Shown piece after piece: positions 44,603 to 57,300 of a stretch of DNA of 64,000 bases. Source of the DNA: Panax quinquefolius (taxonomy: Eukaryota; Streptophyta; Magnoliopsida; Apiales; Araliaceae). The position numbers and the translations under genes were made by a program. Position 1 is the stretch's first letter, and the number at the start of each line of letters is the position of its first letter. Location: NCBI GenBank assembly GCA_020205615.1, contig CM035171.1:22509741-22573740 (forward strand). The letters run 5' to 3'. The notes under the pieces were generated by a model. That model saw only the letters and a program-made list of their open reading frames with translations, was not told the origin of the DNA and made no database searches.

Positions 44603-47600
44603 TGTGACGACCCCAAAATAGGTCCATTTAATCCAACCCATTCTGAGTCGCCAAATACATGGTACAGAAAACAACTACAACTTTATTACAACAATTGTCG
44701 TGCAAAATACAACAACACATATACTGTGAGTTTGGATACAAATATATATACCAACTGTGACTCTCATCCCAACCTTGGATAAGACGTCACAATGACACCT
44801 TACATAAAGTTTTTCAAAAAACTGTTTTAGAAATTAGAATCTTTGAGAAGTGCTCAAGGAAACCTTCGTACATGGGAGGCCATGCTTCTAGGTTATGATA
44901 GATATCATATGGCCATAGAATTATCCTTGGTTGCCCAATAGACCCCAAAGAAAAATGAGAAGATTACTATCATATTCTTCCCAAGGGTGAGTCTTCTCTT
45001 GACTTATCATTATCTCCACTGTCTCAAATTGAGAATTATACTTCAAACAAACACCAAGATTATATAGGTAGTGCTCGTAAAAATACTCAGCAAGTGAATG
45101 AGCACAACCCTGTCTTATGATGACACGAGGTTATATGTCATTAGATATCTTGTATGATAGTGGCAAAACACCCTTCCAACGTTGGGTTCGCCTCTCCCTA
45201 TATGATTCACCAAATATAACTACTAAAAGATGTATACAACACACTTGTCTATACTGTTTAGGGAGAACTCCATAGCTAGAGACCACCGTTCTATTCCCTT
45301 GTTACCTCGCTCAAACCCTACTACACTTTTATTACACGAAAGGAATTGTGAAGCAAAAGGGTGAGCACAACTAGCTTCGATAAAGAATATCATGACTAAA
45401 GATAATTAAATTATCAATAGCCTTCATCGATAACAAATCAGAGATTTAGAACATATGTTAGATGATAAAAATTTCAACCATAGTTGTAGCGGAACGAGCA
45501 ATCCATTAGAAGAGTCAAATAGACAATACAATCTATTATCTTCTCTATGTTAAAAGTCCACCAACAATGTTTTATCCCTGTAACATCAATCAACAGTTCC
45601 TTTCCACAATTATATGAATAACTCATAATCATAATTGTAATTCTAAATTCTCTTTGCATCCAAGGCGAAGATAATTTTCATCAATTGTCTTTACGAAACA
45701 TCAAAGATCATGGTTATACCAAATCACAGTTCCTGTTCATAATCATACTAATAAATTCATCTTTGCACTACAGGCCAAAGATATTCGTCAATAGTTCATC
45801 TTTGCACTACGTGCCAAAGATATTCAACAACAGATCATCTTTGCACTACAGGCTAAAGATATTCATATCTCAAATAAACATATAATCATTTCAAAATCTA
45901 TATAAACCATAATTATAACCATGTTGATCAATTCACCTTTGCACTTAAGCTAAAAATATTCAATTGTAAATTCAATGGTCATGATCATACTAGTCACAAT
46001 TCATCTTTGCACTACTGGCCAAAGAGAACCCATAGTCATGATTATACCAATAATCTACCCATCTTTATACTTAAGTCAAAGACAAATTTCTTCACCAAGA
46101 TTATAAAAATGTTATATATGATAATAAAAACCATAACATCAAAACATGGATTTAATTTCAAGAGTAAGATTCATAAATCAACGATAATTTGGTTAGAAAA
46201 AGAAACTAATTTTATTGTGAATAGTGAAGTGAATAGTAACTTTCGTGAATAGTAACTCGTGAATAGTAACTCATGAATAGTAACTTCGTGAATAAGTAAC
46301 TCGTGAATAGTAACTCATGAATAGTAACTCGTGAATAGTAACTCGTGAATAAAGAACTCATGAATAGTATTAAAAGTATTTGTACATAGTACCGTATCAC
46401 GTAAATAATGTCATATACATAAATAGTGCCACATACATAAATAAGTGCCACATACATAAATAAGTGTCGTATACATGAATAAGACCAGATATCGTGAATA
46501 GTATCATATCGTGAATAGTAACCCCGAACACACAAAAGATAGAAATTCCACAATAAAATCCATACCAATATTTCAAATTATAATGATATTGAAAGAATAA
46601 CATCATTATGAAGAAAATAACATTCCTTATAATCCCATTACAATCCTTACCTCAAAAAAAAAGACTTACATTTGGATATCGGATATGTAATGAAGGAAAC
46701 TTCATCTTGATGAATATCAACTCACCAAGTATCTAAATACTCACAAAATAAACTCAATAATCTAGAGAGAGAAAGAGAGAAAGCTTATGTTTCTGGTGTG
46801 ATTTTCAATTCTAACTTAGCCCTCTATTTATAGGAAAATTTTAGCAGACTTGACCTGCAACCTGATGGCTTTACCTGCTACTATTCCCACCCACCACATT
46901 TGAAATAAAATTCAGCACATTTCTTCACCAACCACAAGTGGGGCCCACTCAATTCTAGAATTTTTCACCAAAATGCTAAATTCGGATACTTCAACAATTT
47001 CTGAACCATTCACCTCTTAAAATTCATAACAAATCATACGTTCATTTTTAACGGTTCAAAATTTGTGGACATATACTCAACTTATATATGTATAACATAT
47101 CCAAAAATTACAACGATCCAATGGTCGGATTAAAAATTATAACTCACTTAATATATCTCAAAAACACCTTTGGTTTAATTTTTAATACCTTCATTTCGAC
47201 AAAAATACTGATAAAATATCTCAACATTATTTCCTTCATTTATAACCACATAAATAAATCCATCATTTATATCCACATCAAATAAATATTTCTTTATCAT
47301 ATAAATTAATAATTAATTATTCACAAATAATATTACAGAATCACAATAACGACAATGAGGCGGGTTCGAGGAAAGAGGGGCTTTCAATAAGAATTTCTCC
47401 TTCTTGGTAGCGCAATTAGGTGACCAAACCTCTCCTTGACAGAAATTTCTAGACATTGCCAATAATGATATCTCATAATATTATTCAAATAATATGAATT
47501 ATTGATCCGATAATGGAAAATACTGTGCAGTGATAATTATTGAAACCACAATAATATAAAATATCAACGCAGCAATTATTGAATCAATAAAATAAAATAT

Positions 47601-47933
47601 TGAATAGTAACTACTGTAACAATTATTGAGTAGTGCCTTCTTACGTAAGGATCAATATTTCAACAATACTGTGCAATACCGTGTGCTACTGTTCAACCAC
47701 GCGTATTACTGTATTTTAACCACCGGGTATTCCAACAGTCTTAACGGTAACAACTACGTCGTTATTTATAAAAACTCAAAATTTGTCGTTTTCTTCATCC
47801 GATAGTTATCCGCTATAGAACCCACAAATAGCTGCGCCGTCGTATGAATATTCCCCGACAGAAAGAATATTCCACGACCAAACGAATACCCCGATATATG
47901 AATATTTTATAACCACTTGCGTATTTTAAAAAG
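44603..47933 (-). repeat. 5' LTR of element D, truncated at its far end
   Basis: Collinear with 30981-33625 plus 43287-43990. The last part, about 100 bp to the GGGGTCTTACA end, is missing. At about 47933 the sequence switches to the middle of a B-type LTR. It contains the leader module at 44751-44801 and a TATA box at 46824-46834. Confidence 0.85.
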
Positions 47934-48751
47934 GGTTTATTTTTTAACAATTGCCACTTTAAAAATTTTCTCCATCTATATCCACATAAAATCAATATTT
48001 TTCTCATCATATTAATCAATAATTAATTATTCACAAATAATATTACGAATCACGATCTTGGCAACCGGTAGTTCTAGGAAAGAGGGGCTTTCAATAAGAA
48101 TTTCTCCTTCTTGGCGCCTTGATTAGGTGACCAAACATCTCCTTAGATGCAGAACTTTCTAGACATTGCCAATAATGTTTTCTAATAATATTATTAGGAT
48201 AATATGAATTATTGCTTCGATAATGGGAAATCTTGTGTAGTGACAATTATTGAAACAAGCGTAATATAAAATATCAACGCAAACAATTATTGAATCGATA
48301 AAATAAAATATTGAATAATTCATTTGTAACAATTATTGAGTAGTGCCTTCTTACGTAAGAATCAATAATTGGTGCAATACTGGTGTGCTTCTTGTCGGCA
48401 ACAACGCGTATTACTATGTTTTAACCACCGGGTATTCCAACAGTATTAACGGTAATAACTGCGCCGTTATTTATAAACAACTTATACTTGTCGTTTTCTT
48501 CATCCAATCGTTTTCCATTATGGGCCCACAAAAGACAGCGTCGTCGTACGAATATTCCCCGACAGCAAGAATATTCTACGACCAAACGAATATTGCCCGA
48601 CAACAATGAATACTTTATAACCACCTGTTTATTTTTAAAATATTCGCGCATTTTACCCATAACTAACCATATTAATCAATTCAACCCTTACTATTTCAAA
48701 ATAATATATAGAGGAAATTAAATTTTATTTATAATAAGTTGGGGTCTTACA
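47934..48751 (-). repeat. Truncated 3' LTR of element B
   Basis: Matches 55440-56270 of the right LTR, including GAATATTC copies at 48550, 48569 and 48588. Confidence 0.88.
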
Positions 48752-48767
48752 ACCTCCCCTCCTTATG
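48752..48767 (-). promoter_or_regulatory. Polypurine tract of element B overlapping the pol stop codon
   Basis: Minus-strand TCATAAGGAGGGGAGGT ends at the LTR. The TAA of pol (48763-48765) is the first part of the tract. Confidence 0.88.
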
Positions 48768-50382
48768 AAATTTTGTCCTCGAAATTGACGTACGTACCTG
48801 GTGTTTCGAAAAGGTGAGGATACCTCGCTTTCATTTTCGTTTCTAACTCCCAGGTCATTTCCTCAATAGCATGGTTTCTCCACAAAACTTTAACTTGTGG
48901 TATGACCTTCGTGCGTAGGACATGCTCTTTCCTATCCAAGATCTTGATAGGTATCTACTCGTACGTTAAATCATCGGCTATCTCGTCCGGTTATAACTTA
49001 ATAACGTGGTTCGGGTCCTTCACATATTTACGAAGCACATATATATGAAAAATGTTATGCACACGAGACATGCTTGGAGGTAACGCGAGTCTATAGGCCA
49101 CCTTTCCTACTCGGTCAAGAATCTGAAATGGACCAATAAATCTTGGATTGTGCTTTCCTCTCTTCCCAAATCTTGTAACTCCCTTCCATGGAGCAACGCG
49201 TAACAATACATGATCCCCAACGTCAAATTCCACGTCCTTTCGATGAAGATCCGCATAACTCTTTTGTCGATCCTGTGCCATTTGTATACGTTATCGAATC
49301 GCTTGGATCTTTTCTGTAGTCATTCGTACCAACTCTGGTCCCAACAACGTTGCTTCACCCACCTCATCCCAATATATTGGAGAGCGACACTTTCGTCCAT
49401 ATAATGCTTCAAATGGAGCCACACCTATACTTGCCTGATAACTGTTGTTGTAGGAGAATTCTACCAATGGTAGGTACTTATCCCAACTCCCTTTGAAATC
49501 TAGGACACAAAGTCTTAATAGATCTTCAAGGGTTTGAATAGTCCTCTCTGATTGTCCGTCCATTTGAGGATGGTATGCTGAACTGAATCGTAAATCCGTG
49601 CCCATATCTTTTTGCAAGCTAATCCAAAATCTTGAAGTGAATCTTGGGTTACGATCCGAAACTATGGATAATGGCATTCCATGCAATCTTACAATCTCAT
49701 GTACGTACATATGAACAAGACGTTCAAGGGAATAAGTCTCCCGTATCGGTAAGAAATGAGCAGATTTGGTTAATCTATCAACAATAACCCAAATAGCATT
49801 TATGCCTTGAAAAACCGTGGGAAGACCCGTAACGAAATCCATGGTAATGTGTTCCCACTTCCATTTCAGAATCTCAAGTGGTTGTAATGGACCCTTTGGC
49901 ACTTGATGCTCCGCCTTTACACGTTGACAAGTTAAACACCTCGAGATAAACTTTGCAATCTCTCTCTTCATATTGTTCCACCAAAATGTATGTCGAAGAT
50001 CACGATACATTTTGGTACTTCCAGGATGGATTGCAAATGGTGTATTGTGTGCCTCCATCATGATCTTGTACTTCAAATCAGGATCGTTAGCAACACAAAG
50101 TCTGGAGTGGACTCGAAGTATTCCTTCTTCATCGATTATTGCTTCTAGAATAGCACCTTCTTGCACTTTCTTCTTTATACGCATCAGCTCCGGGTCTGTG
50201 GCTTGAGCAAATTTAACTTTATCGATTAAAGTTGGTTCTATGCGTATACTTGACATCATCTGCTTTTCGTTCTGATATGATCTTCTACTCAACGCGTCAG
50301 CTACCACGTTTGCTTTTCCAAGATGGTATTGAATAGTGTGGTCATAATCTTTCAACAGCTTGAGCCAACGTCGTTGCCGCAT
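48763..50382 (-). pseudogene. Element B pol: integrase and chromodomain
   Basis: The open frame 49291-50382 (363 codons) holds the end of RNase H (KANVVADALSRRSY), the HHCC finger (AHNTPFAIHPGSTKMY and FISRCLTCQRVKAEH), the first Asp (TMDFVTGLPTVFQG), the second (LSIVSDRNPRFTSRFW) and the Glu (HPQMDGQSERTIQTLED). The tail at 48763-49281 has DRQKSYADLHRKDVEFDVG, HNPRFIGPFQILDRVGK and, at the end, VKVLWRNHAIEEMTWELE, which fits the chromodomain-like C-terminus of Tekay/Del chromoviruses (thought to guide insertion to heterochromatin). Breaks are a frameshift near 49285 and two stops at about 48960-49000. It is continuous with RNase H except for one nonsense codon at 50389-50391. Confidence 0.93.
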
Positions 50383-50388
50383 GTTGAG

Positions 50389-51640
50389 TTATTTTTGAGT
50401 GAAAAAATATTTGAGGCTTTTATGGTCTGAATATATCTCCACTTTTTCCTCATAAAGATAGTGCCTCCAGATCTTTAGCGCGAAAACGACTACTGCCAAA
50501 TCTAGATCATGAGTAGGATAATTCCTCTCATATTCTTTAAGTTGTCGCGAGGCATAGGCTACGACTTTCCCACGTTGCATGAGAACACATCCTAACCCTT
50601 TGCCTGAAGCATCACTGTAGATAACAAATCCATCCGAACCAGATGGTATTGTCAAAACAGGTGCCAAAATGAGTCTCCTCTTGAGATCTTGGAAACTCTT
50701 CTTGCATTCCTCGCTCCATACGAATTTTGTATCTTTACGAGTCAGCTGAGTTAACAGGGTAGCAATTCGAGAAAATCCTTCCACGAATCTTCGATAATAA
50801 CCAGCTAAGCCCAAAAAGCTATGTACTTCGGTCACCGTCTTTGGTTGCTCCCAACTTTGTATTGCTTCAATCTTCGCTGGGTCAACAGACACTCCATGTT
50901 TTGACACCATGTGCCCAAGGAATGCTACTTCCTCAAGCCAGAACTCACATTTCTTCAGCTTGGCATATAGCTTGTTATCACGAAGCCTTTGCAGTACCAG
51001 CTTCAAATGGCGCTCATGATCTTCACAGCTTTTGGAATAGATGAGGATGTCATCAATAAAGACAACAACGAACTGATCCAAATATTCCTTTAATACTCGG
51101 TTCATCATATCCATGAAAGCAGCAGGAGCATTAGTCAATCCAAAAGACATGACTAGGAATTCATAATGCCCGCATGGGAGTTCTCGAAAGCGATCTTTGG
51201 AATATCCTCGATTCTAACCTTCAGCTGATGATATCCAGAATGAAGATCGATCTTTGAAAAGAATTGTGCTCCTTACAACTGGTCAAACAGGTCATCAATA
51301 TGAGGTAGCGGATACCTATTCTTGATAGTGATATGGTTTAATTCCCGATAATTGATACAAAGTCGCATACTCCGTCTTTCTTCTTTTTACAAATAAAAGC
51401 AGGAGCACCCCGAGGAGATGTACTAAGGCGAATGAAATCGATGTCCAACAACTCTTGTAGTTGGACCTTTAACTCTGAAGTTCAATAGGAGCCATTCGAT
51501 ATGGGGTTTTAGAAATGGGCTTTGTACGAGTTCAAGGTCGATAAAGAATTCAACTTCACGTTCGGGGTAGGCCGGGAAGTTCTTCAAGAAATCGTCGGGA
51601 AAGTTAATAACAACGGGAATATTATTCAAATCGGCGTGTC
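50389..51640 (-). pseudogene. Element B pol: reverse transcriptase and RNase H
   Basis: The open part, 50389-51150, reads [35 protein letters not shown] (catalytic DD), [18 protein letters not shown] and [18 protein letters not shown], then RNase H with [16 protein letters not shown] and [17 protein letters not shown]. The stop at 50389-50391 stands where the family has Glu (TQK, stop, LNMRQRRW). Upstream, frames shift repeatedly, but [19 protein letters not shown] and [16 protein letters not shown] show that the RT fingers and palm are present, with the first catalytic Asp in KIDL. All three RT aspartates can therefore be located, unlike in element A. Confidence 0.92.
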
Positions 51641-52330
51641 TTTATTCAAATCCAGTAACATAGGCTAAGAAAGCTTGACATCCATTTTTCAATAAACGAA
51701 TAGCTTTATGACTTGATATGACAGTGATTGATTTTAATGGTTTAGTTGCTTGAATTCGCACAACAGGTTGATTAGGAATATGAAAACTAACAACCTTACG
51801 AAAATAATCAATTTTGGCATGATGAGTAGTTAACCAATCAATCCCTAAAATCACATCAAAAGCAAGTATCTTTAAAGAGATAAGGTCAACAGGTAATGTG
51901 ATGGTGCCAACTTGGATCAAACAAGATTTATAAACAGTGGATGTGATGAAAGTTTCTCCTAACAGAGTTTCTACAGATAGGTCAAAGTCTAATTTCTCCG
52001 GAGTCAAGTTTAAACGTTGAGCACAAGCAGGAGAGATAAATGAATGGGTAGCACCGGTATCTAATAAGGTATAAACTTCGCAAGAGTTTATGATTAGCTT
52101 ATCCGTGATCACCTCGTTTGGGTTCCTTGCACTTTGACCAGTCACGACAAATGCTCTTTCAAGAACCGTTGACTTTGACTTTTCTGGGACAGCCTTTTGA
52201 GTCACCATCCCCACTGGACTTGGTTTTTCGTTCTCGTCTGATCTCGGCGATATATCCTTCCTTTCCATAATTATAGCATACCTTGAAGCTGTTGTGGATA
52301 GTTTCAATGATATGTCCCTCTTTTCCACAT
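51641..52330 (-). pseudogene. Element B pol: retropepsin-type protease
   Basis: The open frame 51642-52328 contains RNPNEVITDKLIINSCEVY, TLLDTGATHSFISPACAQRL (active-site DTG) and FDVILGIDWLTTHHAKIDYF (the second conserved 'ILGIDWL' segment). This is a complete retropepsin core. The N-terminal part still overlaps the zinc-knuckle region of gag. The protease would cleave the gag-pol polyprotein. It is the least damaged domain of the family in the window. Confidence 0.93.
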
Positions 52331-53329
52331 TTATAGCATCTGATAATTAGGTGGTCGTTCTCCTCCCTAAAACCGATTCTTTGTTGGTGTTGAAGTCTTC
52401 ATAGTGTCATTGTTGAATCTCCTCTTTTAAAATCTCCCCAGGCTCGCTTCTTCTATTTTCATGGCCACGAGTACCACCGGAGTGGTTACCGCTTTTATCC
52501 GAATGTTTTCCTCCCATTGATTTTCATTGCTCGATGATTGCGCCTTGCCGGTATGACCACAGTTGCGGTCCCTTGGTTGAACGTACTTTCATTATCTCGC
52601 TCTAATAATTGAGCCCTGTTGAAAACATCTGAATATAAAAGCAAATTTATGAGAGATAAGATATTCGAGAATCTCGGGTTTTAAACCTCTCGAAACATCC
52701 TCGTCATTCGTTCCTCATTCTCTACCAAATGAGGTGCTGAACACTGGATAACTCTGCGAACTTCGCCTCGTATTGGGACATCGTATGTTGTTTTGTTCTA
52801 GTCTAATAAACTCTACCTCCTTCATATGGCGAATACTTTCAGGAAAGTATTTTTCGTTGAAAAGTTTCTGAAACGTTTCCCAAGACATGCTAAGTGTGGC
52901 AAGCTGGGTCCGTTTCACATACTCCCACCAGTAGTCTGCCTCACCACGAAACATAAAGGTGGCGAATGGAACCTTCTGTTCCTCCGTGCATCCCAAGACA
53001 TCGAATATCTTGGTAATTTGCTTGATCCACGTTTCCGCCATGATCGGATCTGGCTTTCCCTTAAATTCTGGTGGTCCCAACTTTTTAAACTGCTTGGATG
53101 TGACAAGCCGCGCATTGCTAGCATTTCCACCCGTATTTTGTGCACGAGTCTCCCTCGTCTGGTTTTGCATGAACTGCAAAAAGCTCCTAAACATCCCGTC
53201 GTTCATCGTCTGCTCAGTGGTGTTGTTTACAGGAGGAACATTGCCAGCCTGTTGCACGTTCTTCTCATCGGTGAGCAAAGGTGTTTCCACGGTCTCATTA
53301 ACTCCACCGTTAATATTCTCAGCTGTCAT
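52331..53329 (-). pseudogene. Element B gag
   Basis: The ATG at 53327-53329 gives MTAENINGGVNETVETPLL. Then come DGMFRSFLQFMQNQTRETRA, FKGKPDPIMAETWIKQITKI, FDVLGCTEEQKVPFATFMFR and MKEVEFIRLEQNN, a retrotransposon gag (PF03732-type) core. A frameshift at about 52800 breaks the frame. The C-terminal half (52330-52700) contains arginine-rich, Gly/His-rich sequence and two degenerate zinc knuckles (KCGKEGH without its last Cys, and CYNYGKEGY). Confidence 0.92.
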
Positions 53330-53516
53330 TCTTAAATACTGCCATAAAACAAGGGTTAATTAAACAATTTAACATATCACATCACATATTAACCATATGC
53401 TTCAACTGACCAACAAATAAACTTAGGTATGACATACTAGCGAAGGATTACTCGTCTCTCCCCTCCTAGTACTATTCCCGATCTCATGATGATCATATCC
53501 TAAGCTCGATATTAAT
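53330..53516 (-). other. 5' leader of element B with a degraded PBS
   Basis: It contains AACAAGGGTTAATTAA (near 53349) and a region common to A, C and D. The PBS position reads CTCGATATTAAT next to the LTR, so only part of the initiator-Met complement survives. Confidence 0.65.
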
Positions 53517-56270
53517 TGTGGACGCCCCAAAATAGGTATACAACACCCATTACGAGTCGTCAAAATACGTAGTGCGAAACAACTACAACTTTATTAATAC
53601 AACATAAAAGCGTGAGTTTAAATACAAATATTGTCATTTAGACAATATCCACACTCAAATAAGTCCTCATTACAATTATTGATACATTATTTTATAGAAT
53701 AGTGAGGACTACTAGAACCACTTCTAGAACCATCATTCCACACCCTTTACTAGTACTCGCTACATTCTCGCCGCCTCACGAGAATAAAAATGGAACAACG
53801 AGGAAAGGGTGAGCTCAACTAGCCCAGTAAAGAACATTATGACTAAGATAACATAGAACAAATTATCGTTAGTCTTCAACAGGGAAAAATCTAATAGAAT
53901 ACAATAGACAACAAGTTTTAAATCAATCTTCACAGCGGAAATAATAATTCATTAGAAGAGTTAAGTAGAGAATGCAAACTACTATCTTTTATATATGAAT
54001 TTAAAAGTTCGTCGTCGATATTTTATCCCTGTAACATCAATCATATATATATCTCGAATTAAATATTCATCTTTGCACTCTGAAGCCAAAGATATTCACC
54101 GATTAAGTCATGTTCATCTAAACACTGTTTCATCTTTGCACTTCGCGGCAAAGATATTCATGAAATCATTCATCTTTGCACTCTGAGGCCAAAGATATTC
54201 GGTTATATCATCATTTAGGGGTGAGGATGATAAAAATATTTTAAAGAAAAGCGAATCCGATTGAAACAAAAGAATAAATATTAAGGATTAGTATATTTAA
54301 ATTTATTCCATGTCTAAAAAATACCTCATAAATAATCATAGTGGAGTAAAATTCAAGAATGATCAAAACATGGATACAATCAAAGCTAGTATCCGTAATA
54401 GATATTTTGGACAAAAGAAGAAAATTCATTTTTAAATTGAATAGTGTCGTATTCGTGAATAGTGTCAGATATCGTGAATAAGTGTTAATATATCGTGAAT
54501 AGTAACTCAAACACTAAAATATAGAAATTTCACAAAAAGATCATCATGCTTTCGTGAATAGTACTTTCGTGAATAGTAACTCATGAATAGTAACTTCGTG
54601 AATAAGAACTGAATTAATGAATAGTAACCCACATGAAAAAGTTCCAAATTTGATAAAAATTCCAACCAATATTTGGCATAATGATATTGAAGAAGATAAT
54701 ATCATTTTGAATAAAATAACATCTATTACCTCAGAAAATAAAGCTTTAGTTGAAACAGGATATAAGCTATGACTTGAACTTACATAGTATATCAACACTC
54801 AAAGTATTAAAATACTCACAAGAATACGCTCAATATATCGAGAGAGAAAGAGAGAGAAATCTGTAGTTTCTGGTGTGATTTTCAATTCTGACCTAAGCAC
54901 CCTATTTATAGGAAAATACTTAGAACGCCAAAGCAGAAAATTGAATATAATAATAATATATATAACCAAATTTCTTACGCCCACTCTTAGATCTGAAATC
55001 AGCCATTTACATCACATGAAAGACCCAATTATATGACCAAAAACGTTTTTGTAATTATAAATATTTAAAACTTCCAAAAATCAATTATTTCGGAACTACG
55101 GAACTTCAATAATTCATAATAAATAACTCTTTCATCAGAAAATTCGAATCTCGCGACTTTTTATAGGAAATTCAATTCTCTACAACTTTGCAGAAGAAAG
55201 TTTTTCCAAATTCCAAACAGAAATTGACCGAAATCCATAAACGGGTGATTTTATAGGCTATAATCAAATTTCAGTCAAGAAATGGGTCCACCAACATGTT
55301 TAACATGTTTTTACTATTTATTACAACAAAAATACTCCTCCTCCTCATTTACTCATATATCTCACATTTATTGTAAAAAAATATCATCATTATTATATTA
55401 TAATAATATAATAAAATAATATTTTATTGGAAAAGATAAAATATCGATTTTTTAACAATTGTCACTTTAAAAATTTTCTCCATCTATATCCACATAAAAT
55501 CAATATTTTCCTCATCATATTAATCAATAATTAATTATTCACAAATAATATTACTGAGAATCACGAGATTTGCAACCGTGTCGTTCCACGGAAAGAGGGC
55601 TTTCAATAAGAATTTCTCTCTTCTTGGCGTGCATTTAGGTGACCAAACCTCTTCTTAAGCGTAACTTTCTAGACATTGCCAATAATGTTTTCTAATAATA
55701 TTATTCAGATAATATGAATTATTGCTTCGATAATGGAAAATCTTGTGTAGTGACAATTATTGAAACAACGGTAATATAAAATATCAACGCAACAATTATT
55801 GAATCGATAAAATAAAATCTTGAGCAAGTAATCACCTTAACAATTATTGAGTAGTGCCTTCTTACGTAAGAATCAATAATTAGTGCAATACCGTATGTTC
55901 TTGCGGCAACAACGCCAGATATTCTTGTGTTTTAACCTTAACCGGGTATTCCAACGATATTACTTCAGAATAACTACGCCGTTATTTATAAACAACTTAT
56001 ACTTGTCGTTTTCTTCATCCAATCGCTTTCCGTTATGGGCCCACAAAAGACAAATGTACGTAAATGCGAATATTCCACGACAAAGAAGAATATTCTACGA
56101 CCAAACGAATATTCCCCGACAACAATGAATACTTTATAACCACCTGCTTATTTTTAAAATATTCGCGCATTTTACCCATAACTAACCACATTAATCAATT
56201 CAACCCTTACTATTTCAAAATAATAAATAGAGGAAATTAAATTTCATTTATAATAAGTTGGGGTCTTACA
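53517..56270 (-). repeat. 5' LTR of element B
   Basis: 2,754 bp, starting TGTGGACGCCCCAAAATAGG and ending GGGGTCTTACA. It has the CTTTGG array (54066-54200), a short 14-bp array (54555-54630), TATA box (54902-54912) and GAATATTC series (56068-56131). Confidence 0.92.
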
Positions 56271-56618
56271 ATCAACGCTTTGATGTAGCCTTCAAATTAC
56301 AATCCTTACTCCTTCGCGATCTCTCCAATCCACGGATCACTCGTTCATCACAATGTATATGCAACACCCAAGAGGTATCTACCAAGAGGAACATATTGAA
56401 GATGTGATTTTAGATTCTACTAAATCTTAGGTGGTTAACCCTAATTCTCTCTATCCTAACTCCTTAGGGTTTTGAGAATGCTTGCAAGAGAGATGCAAGT
56501 TGCAAAAGTTGCATTAGTCTTACGCACAATAAGGCTCCTCTTATTTATAGACTAACCTTAATCCTAAACCTTTTAGAAGTTAGAGTTTTAATTTAATTCT
56601 TAATCTAATTAGGAACTA

Positions 56619-56683
<65 letters not shown>

Positions 56684-57300
56684 GACTCCTCTTATTTATT
56701 TATAATATAATATTTCTCCAAATACCTAATTATAAATATTAGTATTTCTCCAAATACCATATTATTATTATTTAGTCAATTTAATTATAATTATAATTAT
56801 AATAATAATAAGATGACTAATCTTATTAATTTATAATATTGGTATTTTTCCAAATACTTAATTATAAATCTTAAACTATTTAATTTATTCCACTAATAAA
56901 TTAAATACACTTAATTTATTCAAATGTTTCCTAGCTTAAAATTAGGAATAAACCAAGAGATTAATTTATTAGATTTATAGTTGATTAGATCACAAATGCA
57001 TTCAATGTTTCTCTTTATATTACGAAGTAAGATTTTATTATCACGCTAGAAAGTGATTAAAAACTGAAATTGTTTTTAAACTCCTTTTAATTTTTATTTT
57101 CTAAAAAACATAATAAAATGTTAAATGCATCATAATAATGAGAAATAAACTCTCACAAGTCACAATAAATTAGTAAATGATAAAGAATGTCACAAAAAAA
57201 TGTACAACACAAACAATATGAAACCTATATGATTTCATAGCCTCAATTTTAAGCATTAGAGTAGAATTTATTAATAATTTTCACTGCCAACATCTTCTCC
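56271..57300 (-). mobile_element. Fragment of a copia-like LTR
   Basis: The sequence resembles the 12064 copia LTR in layout (AAGGCTCCTCTTATTTATAG, AATAAGACTCCTCTTATT, then ATTTAAT/AATATT-rich blocks) but is a different family. Its start is lost at the junction with B (56270) and no LTR end is recognised on the right. No coding sequence. Confidence 0.5.
56610..56683. repeat. (TAA)n microsatellite
   Basis: About 24 uninterrupted TAA units inside the copia-like LTR fragment. Shorter runs occupy the same place in the 12064 and 22164 LTRs (near 12670 and 22775). Confidence 0.95.

Larger units (their letters stand above)
30981..47933 (-). mobile_element. Element D: Tekay-family element with no coding region
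   Basis: The left LTR starts TGTGACAACCCCAAAATAGG at 30981, is interrupted by element A, and ends GGGGTCTTACA at 44104. The right LTR starts at 44603. Between them only 498 bp remain: a PPT, about 100 bp matching the pol 3' end, then the 5' leader with PBS. Gag and pol are absent. D therefore resembles a non-autonomous (LARD-like) derivative. Its right LTR is truncated at about 47933 by fusion with element B, so a target-site duplication cannot be tested; CTATT (30976-30980) is the left candidate. Confidence 0.82.
47934..56270 (-). mobile_element. Element B: Tekay-type chromovirus, left LTR truncated
   Basis: Left LTR fragment 47934-48751, internal region 48752-53516, right (5') LTR 53517-56270. 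It carries the best-preserved Tekay gag-pol of the window, on the minus strand. The first two thirds of its left LTR are missing at the fusion with D, so no target-site duplication can be checked. Confidence 0.9.

Noticed and set aside
52826..53363. Plus-strand frames of 134-169 codons over element B gag
   Set aside because: Antisense shadows of gag; the minus strand has the recognisable gag core.
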